From the NCBI GenBank assembly GCA_017615545.1, contig JAFZZY010000033.1:1-64000 (forward strand): a stretch of DNA of 64,000 nt. The letters are read 5' to 3'. The notes under the pieces were generated by a model. It made no database searches. It saw nothing but the letters and a program-made list of their open reading frames with translations, and was not told the origin of the DNA. This DNA comes from Lachnospiraceae bacterium (lineage in GTDB: Bacteria; Bacillota; Clostridia; Lachnospirales; Lachnospiraceae). Each line of letters begins with the position of its first letter. Within the stretch, counting starts at the first letter, position 1. The position numbers were made by a program, and so were the translations under genes. Shown here piece after piece: positions 36,668 to 45,598 of this stretch.

Positions 36668-36819
36668 TGTTTCGTAACATATTTGTAACATTTGTTTTGC
36701 CCTTCCTTTTTGTACCCAAAATCAGGGAACGAGGCATGGAGCGGAGGGCGATTCGGTTCCTGACAGCACAGATATGAAGAAAGTATTACAAAGCTGTCGG
36801 ACCTACGGAGATGATTACG

Positions 36820-39024
36820 ATGAAACACAAGAATTTCAATCATGCACATAAGATCGGTGGCGCGATGAAAACGGTTCGTTGGATCGCCACTGTTTTCGCA
36901 TGCTTATTTTTGGTTTCTTACTGTATTTCCGCATGTTCTTCACCGAATGTCAAACTGAATGATGATCTTAAACCGACGGAGGCAACAGCCGTCGAAAACA
37001 ATACAGATCCGATCGAAATTACAGTCGCTGATACAACCGCAAAATACAATGCGGCGGCAACTGCCCTGCATGAGAAGACGGTTCGTTTACTCACCGCCCA
37101 AACGGATAAGCGTTCGCTTCCGAAGACGGAAAAGAAAGCGGATGCGATGTTGGTAAGCCCAATGCCCGTGGTCGTTCGTGAGCTTACTTCGCTGGATGAT
37201 ATGGCGATCGCGAGTCTGTTTGTCACGGATGATTATTCTTATGTTCTTGCAGGTTTCGGTTCCGAGCATTTCTGGGAAACGGTAAAGGAAAGCAAAGGCG
37301 AGGATGAAACTGAAGATCCTTCAGAAGAGGAGACGTCGCCTTCAGAGACGGATTATCCGAATGTGATCGATCCAGACTTCTATATCCCTACGATCGAGGA
37401 TAATCCGGAACTCGATATTCCGTCGGAGATCGAGATCCCTTCAGAGATGGATGAGATCGAGGGAGAGGAATACACCGAAGAGGAAACAGCCCTTTCTGCG
37501 GAAGAAATCGAGCGTCAGCGCCAGGCACTGTATAGCGAGACGGTCCACAAGCTTTTGGATACGGTGTTCTATGTAAATCCCGATCGCGTGGATAACTACC
37601 TGAACGTCCGTTCCGAGCCGGGCAGCGAGACCATAGTGGGTCGCCTGTACCCGAACAACGGCGGTGTTCTGAAGAACCTGACCGATGGTTATGCATATAT
37701 CGAATCCGGCGATGTTATCGGCTGGGTCGATGCATCCTATATCTACTATGGAGCACAGCTCCTTTCACTTCCGTCGAACATGCGTTTGTTTGTTCGCGCG
37801 GAGAAACTGTTCCTTCGTTCGGCACCGAGTGTAGACGCACGTGCATTGTGTAAGATCTCTCTGGCCGATGTGCTTCCGGTCACGGGTATTCCCGAGTGCG
37901 GTGGCTGGGTCCAGACCGTATATGAAGGACAGGTTTGCTATGCTAGTGCAGATTTCGTTACGATCGATGTTGGCGCAGGCGTCGGCATTTCGATCGCAGA
38001 GATCGAACGCATCGAGGCAGAGCGTCTGGCAGAAGAAGCGCGTAAGGCAGAAGAAGCCAGAATTGCTGCAGAGAAGGCTAGCCGTGCAGCGGCAGAAGAA
38101 GCCAGTCGTGTGGCAGAAGAACAGCGCCAGGCAGAATTGGCACGCCAGGCAGCCGAGGCTGCTCAGACCGTAGTCGCTATGACCGCCCGTTATGTCGGCG
38201 GCACAAAATATGAGGGTGAGACCGTAACCATTAAGGAGATCGAGGTCATCCTGACATATAAAGACGGACATACATTGAAGAACCCGAACGGATGGGCATG
38301 TACTCTCGTGGGAGTCCCGCTCGTTACGGGCAATATCCCGATGACGATCCAGTACGGTGCTTTCACCAGCGTGATCACCGTACCCGTTATCGTTCGCCCG
38401 ACCCAACCGGTCGAGACGACACCGGCACCGCCTGTGGAAACACAGCCCGTGGAAACACAGCCTGTGGAAACGCAGCCCGTGGAGACGCAACCGGTCGAGA
38501 CAACACCGGCTCCGCCTGTGGACACACAGCCTGTACAGCCTGCTCGTGATCCGGCCTACGATATCATTGACCAATACGTTGCGGGTGGCACACCGAACCG
38601 TGCAACCGTATACCTTTCCTCTGAGGACATCAAACTCATGGCGTACGTGATCCGTCTGGAAGCCGGACATGAGCCACAGGAAGGCAAACTGGCCGTGGCC
38701 AATGTCATCGTAAACCGACTGATTTCCAATCACTGGGGTTCGACCCTCAGCGGTGTTGTATATGCACCGGGTCAGTTTAGTGTGGCAAAACCGGATGAAA
38801 ATGGTATCTCGAAACTGGCGATCTGGCTGGCTGAGAAGAACCTTTCCAACGATCCGCTGCTTCAGTCCTGCTATGATGCCGCTTATCAGGCATGTGCCGG
38901 ATACAACAACATCGGCGGTCTGATCTTCTTCTGCAGCAGAAAGAGCGCGGATGCAAACAATAAGTGGCCGAACTTCAAAGTGTCAGTCATTATCGGCAAC
39001 CACGTTTTCTATTCGAAAAAGTGA
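36820..39024 (+). CDS. Large SH3/SleB-type cell wall hydrolase
   Basis: Predicted 734-aa exported protein. A late hydrophobic signal (about 17-40) ends in ISAC, a possible lipobox. Then: an acidic linker; two SH3-like domains (YLNVRSEPGSETIVGRLY and LFLRSAPSVDARALCKI); an Ala/Glu/Arg coiled coil (about 390-445); an Ig-like module (TARYVGGTKYEGETVTI); a PVETQP-rich linker; and a C-terminal SleB/Hydrolase_2 domain with the catalytic-type Glu in VIRLEAGHEPQEGKLAVANVIVNR and a VFYSKK end. This should cleave peptidoglycan at the cell surface. ATG 36820 is preferred over 36811 because GGAG lies 9 nt upstream. It is alone between its own promoter and the argF promoter. Confidence 0.9.
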   Translation: MKHKNFNHAHKIGGAMKTVRWIATVFACLFLVSYCISACSSPNVKLNDDLKPTEATAVENNTDPIEITVADTTAKYNAAATALHEKTVRLLTAQTDKRSLPKTEKKADAMLVSPMPVVVRELTSLDDMAIASLFVTDDYSYVLAGFGSEHFWETVKESKGEDETEDPSEEETSPSETDYPNVIDPDFYIPTIEDNPELDIPSEIEIPSEMDEIEGEEYTEEETALSAEEIERQRQALYSETVHKLLDTVFYVNPDRVDNYLNVRSEPGSETIVGRLYPNNGGVLKNLTDGYAYIESGDVIGWVDASYIYYGAQLLSLPSNMRLFVRAEKLFLRSAPSVDARALCKISLADVLPVTGIPECGGWVQTVYEGQVCYASADFVTIDVGAGVGISIAEIERIEAERLAEEARKAEEARIAAEKASRAAAEEASRVAEEQRQAELARQAAEAAQTVVAMTARYVGGTKYEGETVTIKEIEVILTYKDGHTLKNPNGWACTLVGVPLVTGNIPMTIQYGAFTSVITVPVIVRPTQPVETTPAPPVETQPVETQPVETQPVETQPVETTPAPPVDTQPVQPARDPAYDIIDQYVAGGTPNRATVYLSSEDIKLMAYVIRLEAGHEPQEGKLAVANVIVNRLISNHWGSTLSGVVYAPGQFSVAKPDENGISKLAIWLAEKNLSNDPLLQSCYDAAYQACAGYNNIGGLIFFCSRKSADANNKWPNFKVSVIIGNHVFYSKK
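38434..38493 (+). repeat. Four 15-bp direct repeats in the SleB-type gene
   Basis: Units start at 38434, 38449, 38464 and 38479 and encode VETQP. They form the flexible linker before the hydrolase domain. Confidence 0.85.
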
Positions 39025-39033
39025 TTTTAATAC

Positions 39034-39063
39034 TTGACAAATGAAAGTCAAATGAGATAAGAT
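39034..39063 (+). promoter_or_regulatory. Promoter of argF
   Basis: TTGACA (39034-39039) followed by GATAAGAT; a 16-bp (GATAAG) or 18-bp (TAAGAT, 39058-39063) spacer is possible. Confidence 0.65.
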
Positions 39064-39064
39064 G

Positions 39065-39112
39065 AAATATACGTTTCTCTTGCATGAGCAGAAACGTATA
39101 TTTTCATTTTTT
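39065..39112 (+). terminator. Terminator-like hairpin between promoter and argF
   Basis: A perfect 14-bp stem (39065-39078 with 39090-39103, core TACGTTTCT/AGAAACGTA) is followed by TCATTTTTT. It lies downstream of the argF promoter, so it either ends SleB-gene transcripts or attenuates argF. Confidence 0.75.
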
Positions 39113-39153
39113 GAGAGATTGGAATCAAGATATACGAAAAGGAGGTACGCCCC

Positions 39154-40101
39154 ATGAATTTACACGGACGCTGTTTTTTAACACTTAAGGATTTCACCGC
39201 GGAGGAGATCAGCTACATGCTCGATCTGGCTGCGCATTTGAAAGAGAAGAAAAAGAAGGGTATTTTGGGAACCAGCCTGAAGGGTAAGAATATTGCCCTT
39301 ATGTTTGAGAAGACTTCGACGCGTACACGTTGCTCATTTACTGTAGCAGCGGTCGATGAAGGCGCACATCCCGAGTATCTCGGTAAAGACGAGATCCAGT
39401 TTGGAAAGAAGGAAAATGTCAAGGATACCGCGCGTGTTTTGGGACGTATGTTTGATGGCATCGAGTTCCGTGGATATTCCCACGAGACCGTTGAGATGCT
39501 TGCTAAATATTCCGGCGTACCGGTATGGAACGGCCTGACGGATGATTATCATCCCACACAGGTCCTGGCGGATTTCCTCACCATGCGTGAGGTGTTCGGC
39601 GACATCACCGGTAAGAAGTTCGTTTTTGTCGGCGACGGCAGAAACAATATGGCAAATTCCCTGATGATCGGTTGTACTAAGATGGGTCTGCACTGCGTGA
39701 TCATTGCCCCGAAGTCTTTGTGGCCGAAGGAGGAGCTGGTCGAGCTCTGCAAGTCCTATGCGAAGGTTTCCGGCGGTTCCCTGACCATCACCGATGATAC
39801 TGCAGCCGTTGCAGGCGCTGATGTGATCTACACGGACGTTTGGTGCTCCATGGGTGAGGAAGATAAGGTAGCGGAGAGAGTTGCCCTTCTGTCCCCGTAC
39901 CAGGTAAACCAGAAGTTGATGGATGCTACCGGAAAGAAGGACACCATCTTCATGCACTGCCTCCCGGCGGTACGCGGCAACGAAGTGACCGATGATGTCA
40001 TCGAAGGCCCCGCATCCGTTGTATTCGACGAGGCGGAGAATCGTATGCACACCATTAAGGCCGTTATGGTCGCTACCCTCGGTAATCTGGACGAAGCATA
40101 A
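39154..40101 (+). CDS. argF: Ornithine carbamoyltransferase
   Basis: Predicted 315-aa enzyme making citrulline from ornithine and carbamoyl phosphate. The carbamoyl-phosphate site STRTR is at 55-59, HPTQVLADF and the ornithine-binding DVWCSMGEE follow, and [18 protein letters not shown] is near residues 267-284. AAAGGAGG precedes ATG. No other arginine gene is adjacent, so a biosynthetic or catabolic role cannot be fixed by context; the name argF follows the family. Confidence 0.95.
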   Translation: MNLHGRCFLTLKDFTAEEISYMLDLAAHLKEKKKKGILGTSLKGKNIALMFEKTSTRTRCSFTVAAVDEGAHPEYLGKDEIQFGKKENVKDTARVLGRMFDGIEFRGYSHETVEMLAKYSGVPVWNGLTDDYHPTQVLADFLTMREVFGDITGKKFVFVGDGRNNMANSLMIGCTKMGLHCVIIAPKSLWPKEELVELCKSYAKVSGGSLTITDDTAAVAGADVIYTDVWCSMGEEDKVAERVALLSPYQVNQKLMDATGKKDTIFMHCLPAVRGNEVTDDVIEGPASVVFDEAENRMHTIKAVMVATLGNLDEA

Positions 40102-40136
40102 GTTCTGCGGTCAGACACCCGCGCGAAAGGAGTCGT

Positions 40137-40451
40137 ATGGGCTACGGAACCATATCCTCCATCGGCAAACGCAGGCGCCGTCACATGGATGTTACGCTTG
40201 AATTGGCGTGCGTCGCAGTGATCGTTATGGCGATCCTGGTTGCGGTGGATGCGGAGTTTTTCTTTTTCCTGTTCTGCCCGCTGTTTTTGATCTCGGGTTG
40301 GGTCACGCTATACCGTAGTCTGTTTTCGGAGGCGACGGGGCGTGAACGTCAGCGGCAGCGTTTGCACCGCATGATCGGCGGCGTAACGTCGGTCCTGTTG
40401 TTTCTGCTGGCGATCGTCAGCGCGGTCCTGACTTTGAAAGGGAGAGGTTAG
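40137..40451 (+). CDS. Small membrane protein of unknown function
   Basis: Predicted 104-aa protein: basic N-terminus (KRRRRH), hydrophobic helices at about 18-60 (long enough for two) and 80-99, and an Arg/Gln-rich cytoplasmic loop between. AAAGGAG lies before ATG. It is 35 bp after argF and 2 bp before the DUF6145 gene. No family recognised. Confidence 0.8.
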   Translation: MGYGTISSIGKRRRRHMDVTLELACVAVIVMAILVAVDAEFFFFLFCPLFLISGWVTLYRSLFSEATGRERQRQRLHRMIGGVTSVLLFLLAIVSAVLTLKGRG

Positions 40452-40453
40452 AT

Positions 40454-40831
40454 ATGCAGGAAAATCCTAAGTTGGAAGAGGTGGCCGGACAGGGCAAAAA
40501 TGACGAAGTCATTATGTGCGCGGCCAATTCCTACACCCAGAAGTATTATCTGGATCCCCGGTTTTCACGTATGCCGGACAACATCAAAGACGATATCAAG
40601 ATCCTGAGTGTCGCATTCACCGAAGAGTGCGGCGGTATCTTTTTGATGTCGTTTGACGAAGAGGGAAACCTGAATCTTTCTTCGTATTCGGATGCGAACG
40701 ACTATCTGTACGATGAGATCAGTGCGGGCTTATATATCAACCGGTATCGCATGGAGAACCGCGAGCTTTTTGCCGCGTTGGAGACCTTTTACAAGATCGT
40801 TTTCCTGGATATGGGTTTGGATGAAGTGTGA
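40454..40831 (+). CDS. DUF6145-like protein
   Basis: Predicted 125-aa soluble protein. The pattern CAANSYTQKYYLDPRF, PDNIKDDIKILSVAFTEECGGIFLMSFDEEGNL and a C-terminal ELFAALETFYKIVFL match my recollection of DUF6145, a small family found beside dus genes in Clostridia; its function is unknown. It ends 11 bp before dusB and likely shares its transcript. Confidence 0.7.
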   Translation: MQENPKLEEVAGQGKNDEVIMCAANSYTQKYYLDPRFSRMPDNIKDDIKILSVAFTEECGGIFLMSFDEEGNLNLSSYSDANDYLYDEISAGLYINRYRMENRELFAALETFYKIVFLDMGLDEV

Positions 40832-40842
40832 GGAGATGAGCC

Positions 40843-41850
40843 ATGAGCTTTTCCATCGGAACTGTTCAAATGAAAACGCCTGTGGCGCTGGGCCCTATGG
40901 CCGGTGTGACAGACCGTGCGTTTCGCGGCATTTGCCGTGAGATGGGCTGCGGCCTGACCTACACCGAGATGGTCAGCGCCAAGGCTCTTTTTTTTCGAAA
41001 TGTGAATACTAAGCAATTGCTCGACGCGGATCCGGATGAACACCCGATCGCGGTGCAGATCTTCGGCTCGGAGCCGGAGGTGCTTGCAAGCGAAACGGCG
41101 AAGCTGGCGCAGAGCGGGGCGTTCGATATCATCGACCTGAATATGGGCTGCCCGGTGCCGAAGATCGTGAACAATCACGAGGGTAGCGCACTGATGAAGG
41201 AGCCGAAGCTGGTGCGGGAGATCCTGACGGCGATGGTGAAGGCCGCCGATCCGGTGCCGGTCACGGTGAAGGTACGCAAAGGGTTTGCGGGCGATGCTTC
41301 GGGCAGGGTCAATGTCGGTGCGGACGCGGTCGAGATCGCAAAAATCGCAGAAGACTGTGGCGTGGCGGCGATCGCGGTGCATGGAAGGTTGCGTGAGCAG
41401 TATTACAGCGGTAAGGCTGACTGGGACTGCATTGCCCGCGTGCGAGAGGCAGTCTCGATCCCCGTCATCGCGAACGGCGATATCTTTTCGGCGCAGGATG
41501 CGCTGGATTGCCGTGCACATACCGGTTGCGAGGCGGTCATGCTGGCGCGCGGTGTGCAGGGAAATCCATGGCTGTTCCGGGAGGTCTGCGCGGCGCTTAA
41601 CGGTGAGCCGATCCCGCCGAGACCTACGATCGACGAGCTTTGCGACATGATGCTCCTGCATATGGAGCGCATCGCGCAGTTCAAAGACGAATACATTGCC
41701 CCGATGGAGATGCGTAAGCATGTGGCCTGGTATACGACGGGCCTGCCGCACGCGACTTCGCTCCGTCGCAGGGTCAACGAGGCCGAAAGCAAAGAGGCGC
41801 TCGCGCAGCTGATCGAGAACTTTCGGATCGAAGTCAAACAGGCACTTTAA
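40843..41850 (+). CDS. dusB: tRNA-dihydrouridine synthase
   Basis: Predicted 335-aa FMN enzyme reducing uridines in the tRNA D-loop. TIM-barrel motifs: APMAGVTD-like GPMAGVTDRAFR at the start, YTEMVSAKAL, IDLNMGCPVPKIV (catalytic-type Cys of the NMGCP motif), GSALM, TVKVRKGF, VHGRLREQYYSG, IANGDIFS, and VMLARGVQGNPWLF. The C-terminal helical domain is present. GAGGAGATGA precedes ATG. dusB-greA-lysS is a common Clostridia order. Confidence 0.95.
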   Translation: MSFSIGTVQMKTPVALGPMAGVTDRAFRGICREMGCGLTYTEMVSAKALFFRNVNTKQLLDADPDEHPIAVQIFGSEPEVLASETAKLAQSGAFDIIDLNMGCPVPKIVNNHEGSALMKEPKLVREILTAMVKAADPVPVTVKVRKGFAGDASGRVNVGADAVEIAKIAEDCGVAAIAVHGRLREQYYSGKADWDCIARVREAVSIPVIANGDIFSAQDALDCRAHTGCEAVMLARGVQGNPWLFREVCAALNGEPIPPRPTIDELCDMMLLHMERIAQFKDEYIAPMEMRKHVAWYTTGLPHATSLRRRVNEAESKEALAQLIENFRIEVKQAL

Positions 41851-41868
41851 AATGCCTGAAAAAGCATC

Positions 41869-41897
41869 TTGACATTTGTCAGGCAGTTATCTATAAT
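41869..41897 (+). promoter_or_regulatory. Promoter of greA-lysS
   Basis: A consensus promoter: TTGACA (41869-41874), 17 bp, TATAAT (41892-41897). A short dyad GTGTAT/ATACAC with a 16-nt loop lies at the start of the transcript (41907-41934). Confidence 0.93.
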
Positions 41898-41952
41898 ACT
41901 TAACATGTGTATAAAGCGCTATAAGTAGATACACAAACAGGAGGATGTTTCC

Positions 41953-42429
41953 ATGGCAGAGCAAAAAATCATTACCTACAGTGGTCTCAAACAGTACGAG
42001 GAAGAGCTTCACAACCTCAAAGTGTATCGTAGAAAAGAGGTTGCTCAGAAGATCAAAGAGGCGCGTGAGCAGGGCGATCTTTCGGAGAATGCAGAGTATG
42101 ATGCAGCGAAGGACGAGCAGCGCGATCTGGAGTCCCGTATCGAGGAACTTGAGAAACTTTTGAAGAACGTTACGGTCGTTGACGAAGAGGATATCGAGAA
42201 GGATAAAGTCAGCGTCGGCTGTAAGGTAGTTCTGTATGATTTTGAATATGATGAAGAATTAGAGTTTTCCATCGTCGGTTCGACCGAAGCGAACAGCAGC
42301 CAGATGATGATCAGCAACGAGTCTCCTTTGGGCCACGCGCTGATGGGCCGCAAGGTCGGCGACACGGTTTCTTACGAGATCGACGACGGAGTAGCAGAAT
42401 ACAAGATCATGAACATTATGATCGGATAA
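41953..42429 (+). CDS. greA: Transcription elongation factor GreA
   Basis: Predicted 158-aa factor that rescues backtracked RNA polymerase. The N-terminal coiled coil has the acidic tip GDLSENAEYDAAKDEQ, and the FKBP-like C-terminal domain contains SPLGHALMGRKVGDTVSYE. CAGGAGG precedes ATG. It is 9 bp before lysS. Confidence 0.97.
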   Translation: MAEQKIITYSGLKQYEEELHNLKVYRRKEVAQKIKEAREQGDLSENAEYDAAKDEQRDLESRIEELEKLLKNVTVVDEEDIEKDKVSVGCKVVLYDFEYDEELEFSIVGSTEANSSQMMISNESPLGHALMGRKVGDTVSYEIDDGVAEYKIMNIMIG

Positions 42430-42438
42430 GGAGTCATT

Positions 42439-43938
42439 ATGGCGGAGCAGACAAAGGAAACCAACGTAGAAAATGTGGACATTAACCAGCTTCTCAAGGT
42501 AAGAAGAGAGAAGCTTGCAGAACTTCAGGCAAACGGTAAGGATCCGTTTACGATCACCAAATACAACGTGACCGATCATTCGACGGACATTAAGGACAAT
42601 GTCGCAGCGTATGAGGGGAAAACGGTATCGGTTGCCGGACGTATGATGTCCAAACGTATCATGGGTAAAGCTTCCTTTGCCAACATCAGCGACCTCAAGG
42701 GCAACATCCAGTTGTATGTTTCCAGAGACTCGTTGGGTGAGGATCCGTATAAGGAATTCAAGAAGCTGGATATCGGCGATATCATCGGCGTGACCGGCTA
42801 TGTATTTATCACGAAGACAGGCGAGACCTCCATTCACGTGGAGACATTGACCCTGCTCTCGAAGAGCCTGCAGATCCTGCCGGAGAAGTTTCACGGTCTG
42901 ACGAATACCGACATGCGTTATCGTCAGCGTTATGTGGACCTGATCATGAACGCGGAAGTTAAGGATACCTTCCTGAAGCGTTCGAAGATCATCAGCGCGA
43001 TCCGCCGTTATTTGGACGGTTTGGGCTTCATGGAGGTAGAGACCCCCATGCTGGTACAAAACGCCGGTGGTGCGGCTGCCAGACCCTTTGAAACGCATTT
43101 TAATGCGCTGGATGAGGATGTGAAGCTGCGTATCTCCCTGGAGTTGTACCTGAAGCGACTGATCGTCGGCGGTCTGGAGCGTGTGTACGAGATCGGACGT
43201 GTATTCCGTAACGAGGGCGTTGACACCCGTCACAATCCGGAATTCACTCTTATGGAGCTCTATCAGGCTTATACCGATTACCACGGCATGATGGATCTGA
43301 CCGAGAACCTGTACCGCTATCTGGCACAGGAAGTGCTCGGAACCACGACCATTACATACAACGGCATCGAGATGGATCTCGGCAAGCCGTTCACACGTAT
43401 CACCATGGTGGACGCAGTTAAGCAGTACTCCGGCGTGGATTTCAACGAGATCCACACACTGGAAGAGGCACGCGCCATCGCTAAGGAGAAGCACGTCGAG
43501 TTCGAGGAGCGCCACAAGAAGGGCGATATCCTGAACCTCTTCTTCGAGGAATTCGTAGAAGAGCATTTGATCCAGCCGACCTTCGTTATGGATCATCCGA
43601 TCGAGATCTCTCCTCTGACGAAGAAGAAGCCGGAAGATCCGAACTACGTAGAGCGTTTCGAGTTCTTCATGAACGGTTGGGAGATGGCAAATGCTTACTC
43701 CGAGCTGAACGACCCGATCGATCAGCGTGAGCGTTTCGCAGCACAGGAAGCCCTCCTTGCACAGGGCGACGAGGAAGCCAACCACACCGATGAAGATTTC
43801 CTCTACGCATTGGAACTCGGTATGCCGCCGACAGGTGGTATCGGTTTCGGTATCGACCGTATGGTCATGCTACTGACCGACTCACCGGCCATCCGTGACG
43901 TATTATTCTTCCCGACGATGAGAAGCTTAGAGTCGTAA
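42439..43938 (+). CDS. lysS: Lysine-tRNA ligase, class II
   Basis: Predicted 499-aa enzyme of normal length. OB-fold anticodon-binding domain at about 55-150 ([22 protein letters not shown]); class II motif 1 [19 protein letters not shown], motif 2 [21 protein letters not shown], motif 3 [26 protein letters not shown] precedes the ATG. No T-box was seen ahead of the operon. Confidence 0.98.
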   Translation: MAEQTKETNVENVDINQLLKVRREKLAELQANGKDPFTITKYNVTDHSTDIKDNVAAYEGKTVSVAGRMMSKRIMGKASFANISDLKGNIQLYVSRDSLGEDPYKEFKKLDIGDIIGVTGYVFITKTGETSIHVETLTLLSKSLQILPEKFHGLTNTDMRYRQRYVDLIMNAEVKDTFLKRSKIISAIRRYLDGLGFMEVETPMLVQNAGGAAARPFETHFNALDEDVKLRISLELYLKRLIVGGLERVYEIGRVFRNEGVDTRHNPEFTLMELYQAYTDYHGMMDLTENLYRYLAQEVLGTTTITYNGIEMDLGKPFTRITMVDAVKQYSGVDFNEIHTLEEARAIAKEKHVEFEERHKKGDILNLFFEEFVEEHLIQPTFVMDHPIEISPLTKKKPEDPNYVERFEFFMNGWEMANAYSELNDPIDQRERFAAQEALLAQGDEEANHTDEDFLYALELGMPPTGGIGFGIDRMVMLLTDSPAIRDVLFFPTMRSLES

Positions 43939-43955
43939 TAGATTTGACAATTTGT

Positions 43956-43990
43956 AGACCTCCGGGCGCTGCGGCCCCCGGAGGTCTATT
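43956..43990 (+). terminator. Terminator after lysS
   Basis: AGACCTCCGGG (43956-43966) pairs with CCCGGAGGTCT (to 43988), followed by a weak T-rich ATTGTATTCTT. Confidence 0.7.
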
Positions 43991-44010
43991 GTATTCTTTG
44001 CACCAGAGAG

Positions 44011-44613
44011 TGCCTAAAATGGGATGTTTAGGCTGATTTAGCCACTATTTCGCCAAGGCGGTGACTCCGACAGGGTGTGAAAGTGCCTAAATCGGGTATT
44101 TTTCTTGCTTTAGGCAAAAATGGGGGCTTCGGGAAGCACCTTGGCTGGCGGCCGGGAAGCTAAAAATGTCTAAGGTTGGAGATGCACTCGGTTTTAGGCA
44201 AGAACCTGTCTTCTAGATCGGGGGTCGAGGACTGGGTTATAAAGCTCGATATGCCTAATACTGGAAAAAACCTTTGCTTTAGTCATAAATATGAGTTTTT
44301 GTGATAGTGTCGGATGGTGCCGGAGAATGCAGATTATGCCTAAATTAAGAGATACGCTTCAACTTAGGCATGAGACCATCAATTTGAGCAGCTGTCAAGA
44401 CTTGCGTTATGAAGCTAGATATGTCTAAAGTAGCAGAAACACCCCGCTTTAGGCATAATACTGTCATTTTGGGAAGGGAGGGATGAAACTTTTGATGACT
44501 AAGGGAAGGGAAAACAGTTGCCTTAGTCATAAAACTAACGTTCGGGCAGAATCACGGACTGGAATTCAGTAAGAAAACATGACTAAAACAAGCGACGCCG
44601 TGAGATTTAGTCA
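44011..44613 (+). repeat. Array of eight 33-34-bp dyad units (TGNCTAA...TTAGNCA)
   Basis: Between lysS and the nuclease gene there is no ordinary gene. Units start at 44011, 44084, 44167, 44252, 44337, 44422, 44496 and 44580. Units 3-8 are 34 bp (8-bp arm, 18-bp loop, 8-bp arm), unit 2 is 33 bp, unit 1 is a short 23-bp form. Start-to-start steps are 73, 83, 85, 85, 85, 74, 84. Arms are TGCCTAAA/TTTAGGCA in the left part and TGACTAA/TTAGTCA in units 7 and 8, so the third position changes on both arms together; units 3 and 6 have a G-U pair there and unit 4 is mixed. Loops are not conserved. Confidence 0.85.
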
Positions 44614-44637
44614 TAAAGATGTTGAAAGGGGAACAGA

Positions 44638-45432
44638 ATGGAAGGATTACTGAAATGTATCAAAGAAAGAATAGCTATGCTTAAGAAAGCTATCGCTAAG
44701 GCGGAGAAAGAATCGGGCTCGTTTCCGGAGGGGAGATTACGTGTAAGCAGGAATGGGAAGCAAGTAAGATACTATCAGGTGCTGAAAAAGTCGGATACGA
44801 TAGGGGAATACATCAAAAAGGCAAACATGACTTTAGTGGGAAAACTGGCGCAGAAGGATTATCATGAACGCTTTTTGAAGGACGCATACGTTGAACTAAA
44901 TAGGCTTGAAAAAGTGTTTGCTTTGTTGTCATGTGAGAATGCAGATCTAACATTTGATAATCTGAGTGAGGAGCGAAGAAGATTGGCAGTGCCATATATT
45001 GCAACGGAGGAGATGTTCACTGAAACTTGGCTTGCAAAACCATTCAGAACAAACCCGTATATGCCGGAAGCGAAGATTTATGATACACGACGAGGGGAGA
45101 AGGTCCGCTCTAAATCCGAGGCGATCCTCGCGGATATGTTCTATGATCTGGGGATCCCGTATCGTTACGAAGAAATGGTGCAGTTAAGATCCGGAAAGAA
45201 AGCATATCCCGATTTTACCTTGCTGAATACAAAAACGAGGGAAGAGGTCTATTTTGAGCATTTCGGTTTGTTGGATGACGAAGATTACAGGGGAGAAGCA
45301 TTGAGAAAACTGGAAGAGTACAGGCGAAGCGGCATTTTCTCGGGGAGAAATCTGATGTTCTCTTACGAAACCGAAGGTATCCCGCTGGATATAAAAGGGA
45401 TTCGGGAGATGATCAAGATCATATTCAAATAG
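44638..45432 (+). CDS. PD-(D/E)XK-like nuclease family protein
   Basis: Predicted 264-aa protein. The N-terminal ~120 residues are helical and charged (KERIAMLKKAIAKAEKE; GRLRVSRNGKQVRYY, a small beta hairpin). The C-terminal part has the fold markers of a restriction-type nuclease: E161 in RSKSEAILAD, P191-D192 in YPDFTLL, and E207-H208 in FEHFG, where His-Phe-Gly replaces the usual x-Lys. This variant (PDF...EHFG) recurs in Clostridia proteins of unknown role. AAGGGGA precedes ATG. Its sequence looks richer in A+T than its neighbours. The dyad array runs up to its start and a 3' remnant of a second copy lies behind it. Nuclease activity is inferred from motifs. Confidence 0.8.
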   Translation: MEGLLKCIKERIAMLKKAIAKAEKESGSFPEGRLRVSRNGKQVRYYQVLKKSDTIGEYIKKANMTLVGKLAQKDYHERFLKDAYVELNRLEKVFALLSCENADLTFDNLSEERRRLAVPYIATEEMFTETWLAKPFRTNPYMPEAKIYDTRRGEKVRSKSEAILADMFYDLGIPYRYEEMVQLRSGKKAYPDFTLLNTKTREEVYFEHFGLLDDEDYRGEALRKLEEYRRSGIFSGRNLMFSYETEGIPLDIKGIREMIKIIFK

Positions 45433-45462
45433 TTTTCAAATGGAGGAATGTCGTGTTCAAAA

Positions 45463-45504
45463 GGGATCCGTGAAATGACTAAAACCATATTCAAGTACTT
45501 CTGA
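45463..45504 (+). pseudogene. 3' remnant of a second nuclease gene
   Basis: The 42 bp read GIREMTKTIFKYF and stop, matching the last residues of the nuclease gene (GIREMIKIIFK, 45397-45432). DNA similarity extends past the stop into TTTTCAAATG/CTTCTGAAATG. Only the 3' end is left, so a tandem copy was probably lost by recombination or the end was duplicated. Confidence 0.7.
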
Positions 45505-45598
45505 AATGAGAGCCGTACGAGTTTCTCGATGGGAAGCGAATTAAGCGAAGTGGTTCGATACCATCAGACAGAGTGCATCGGATGAGAGCATAAAGTAG

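Noticed and set aside
36668..36819. Firm call of a c-di-AMP riboswitch before the wall hydrolase gene
   Set aside because: Only one short element resembles the consensus; the remaining conserved blocks are missing, so it is listed only as a question.
44011..44613. CRISPR array
   Set aside because: Only the 8-bp arms are conserved, in opposite orientation within each unit; the unit cores differ and spacers are not framed by identical direct repeats.
44011..44613. Integron attC cassette array
   Set aside because: No attC consensus ends, no integrase and no cassette-size genes between units.
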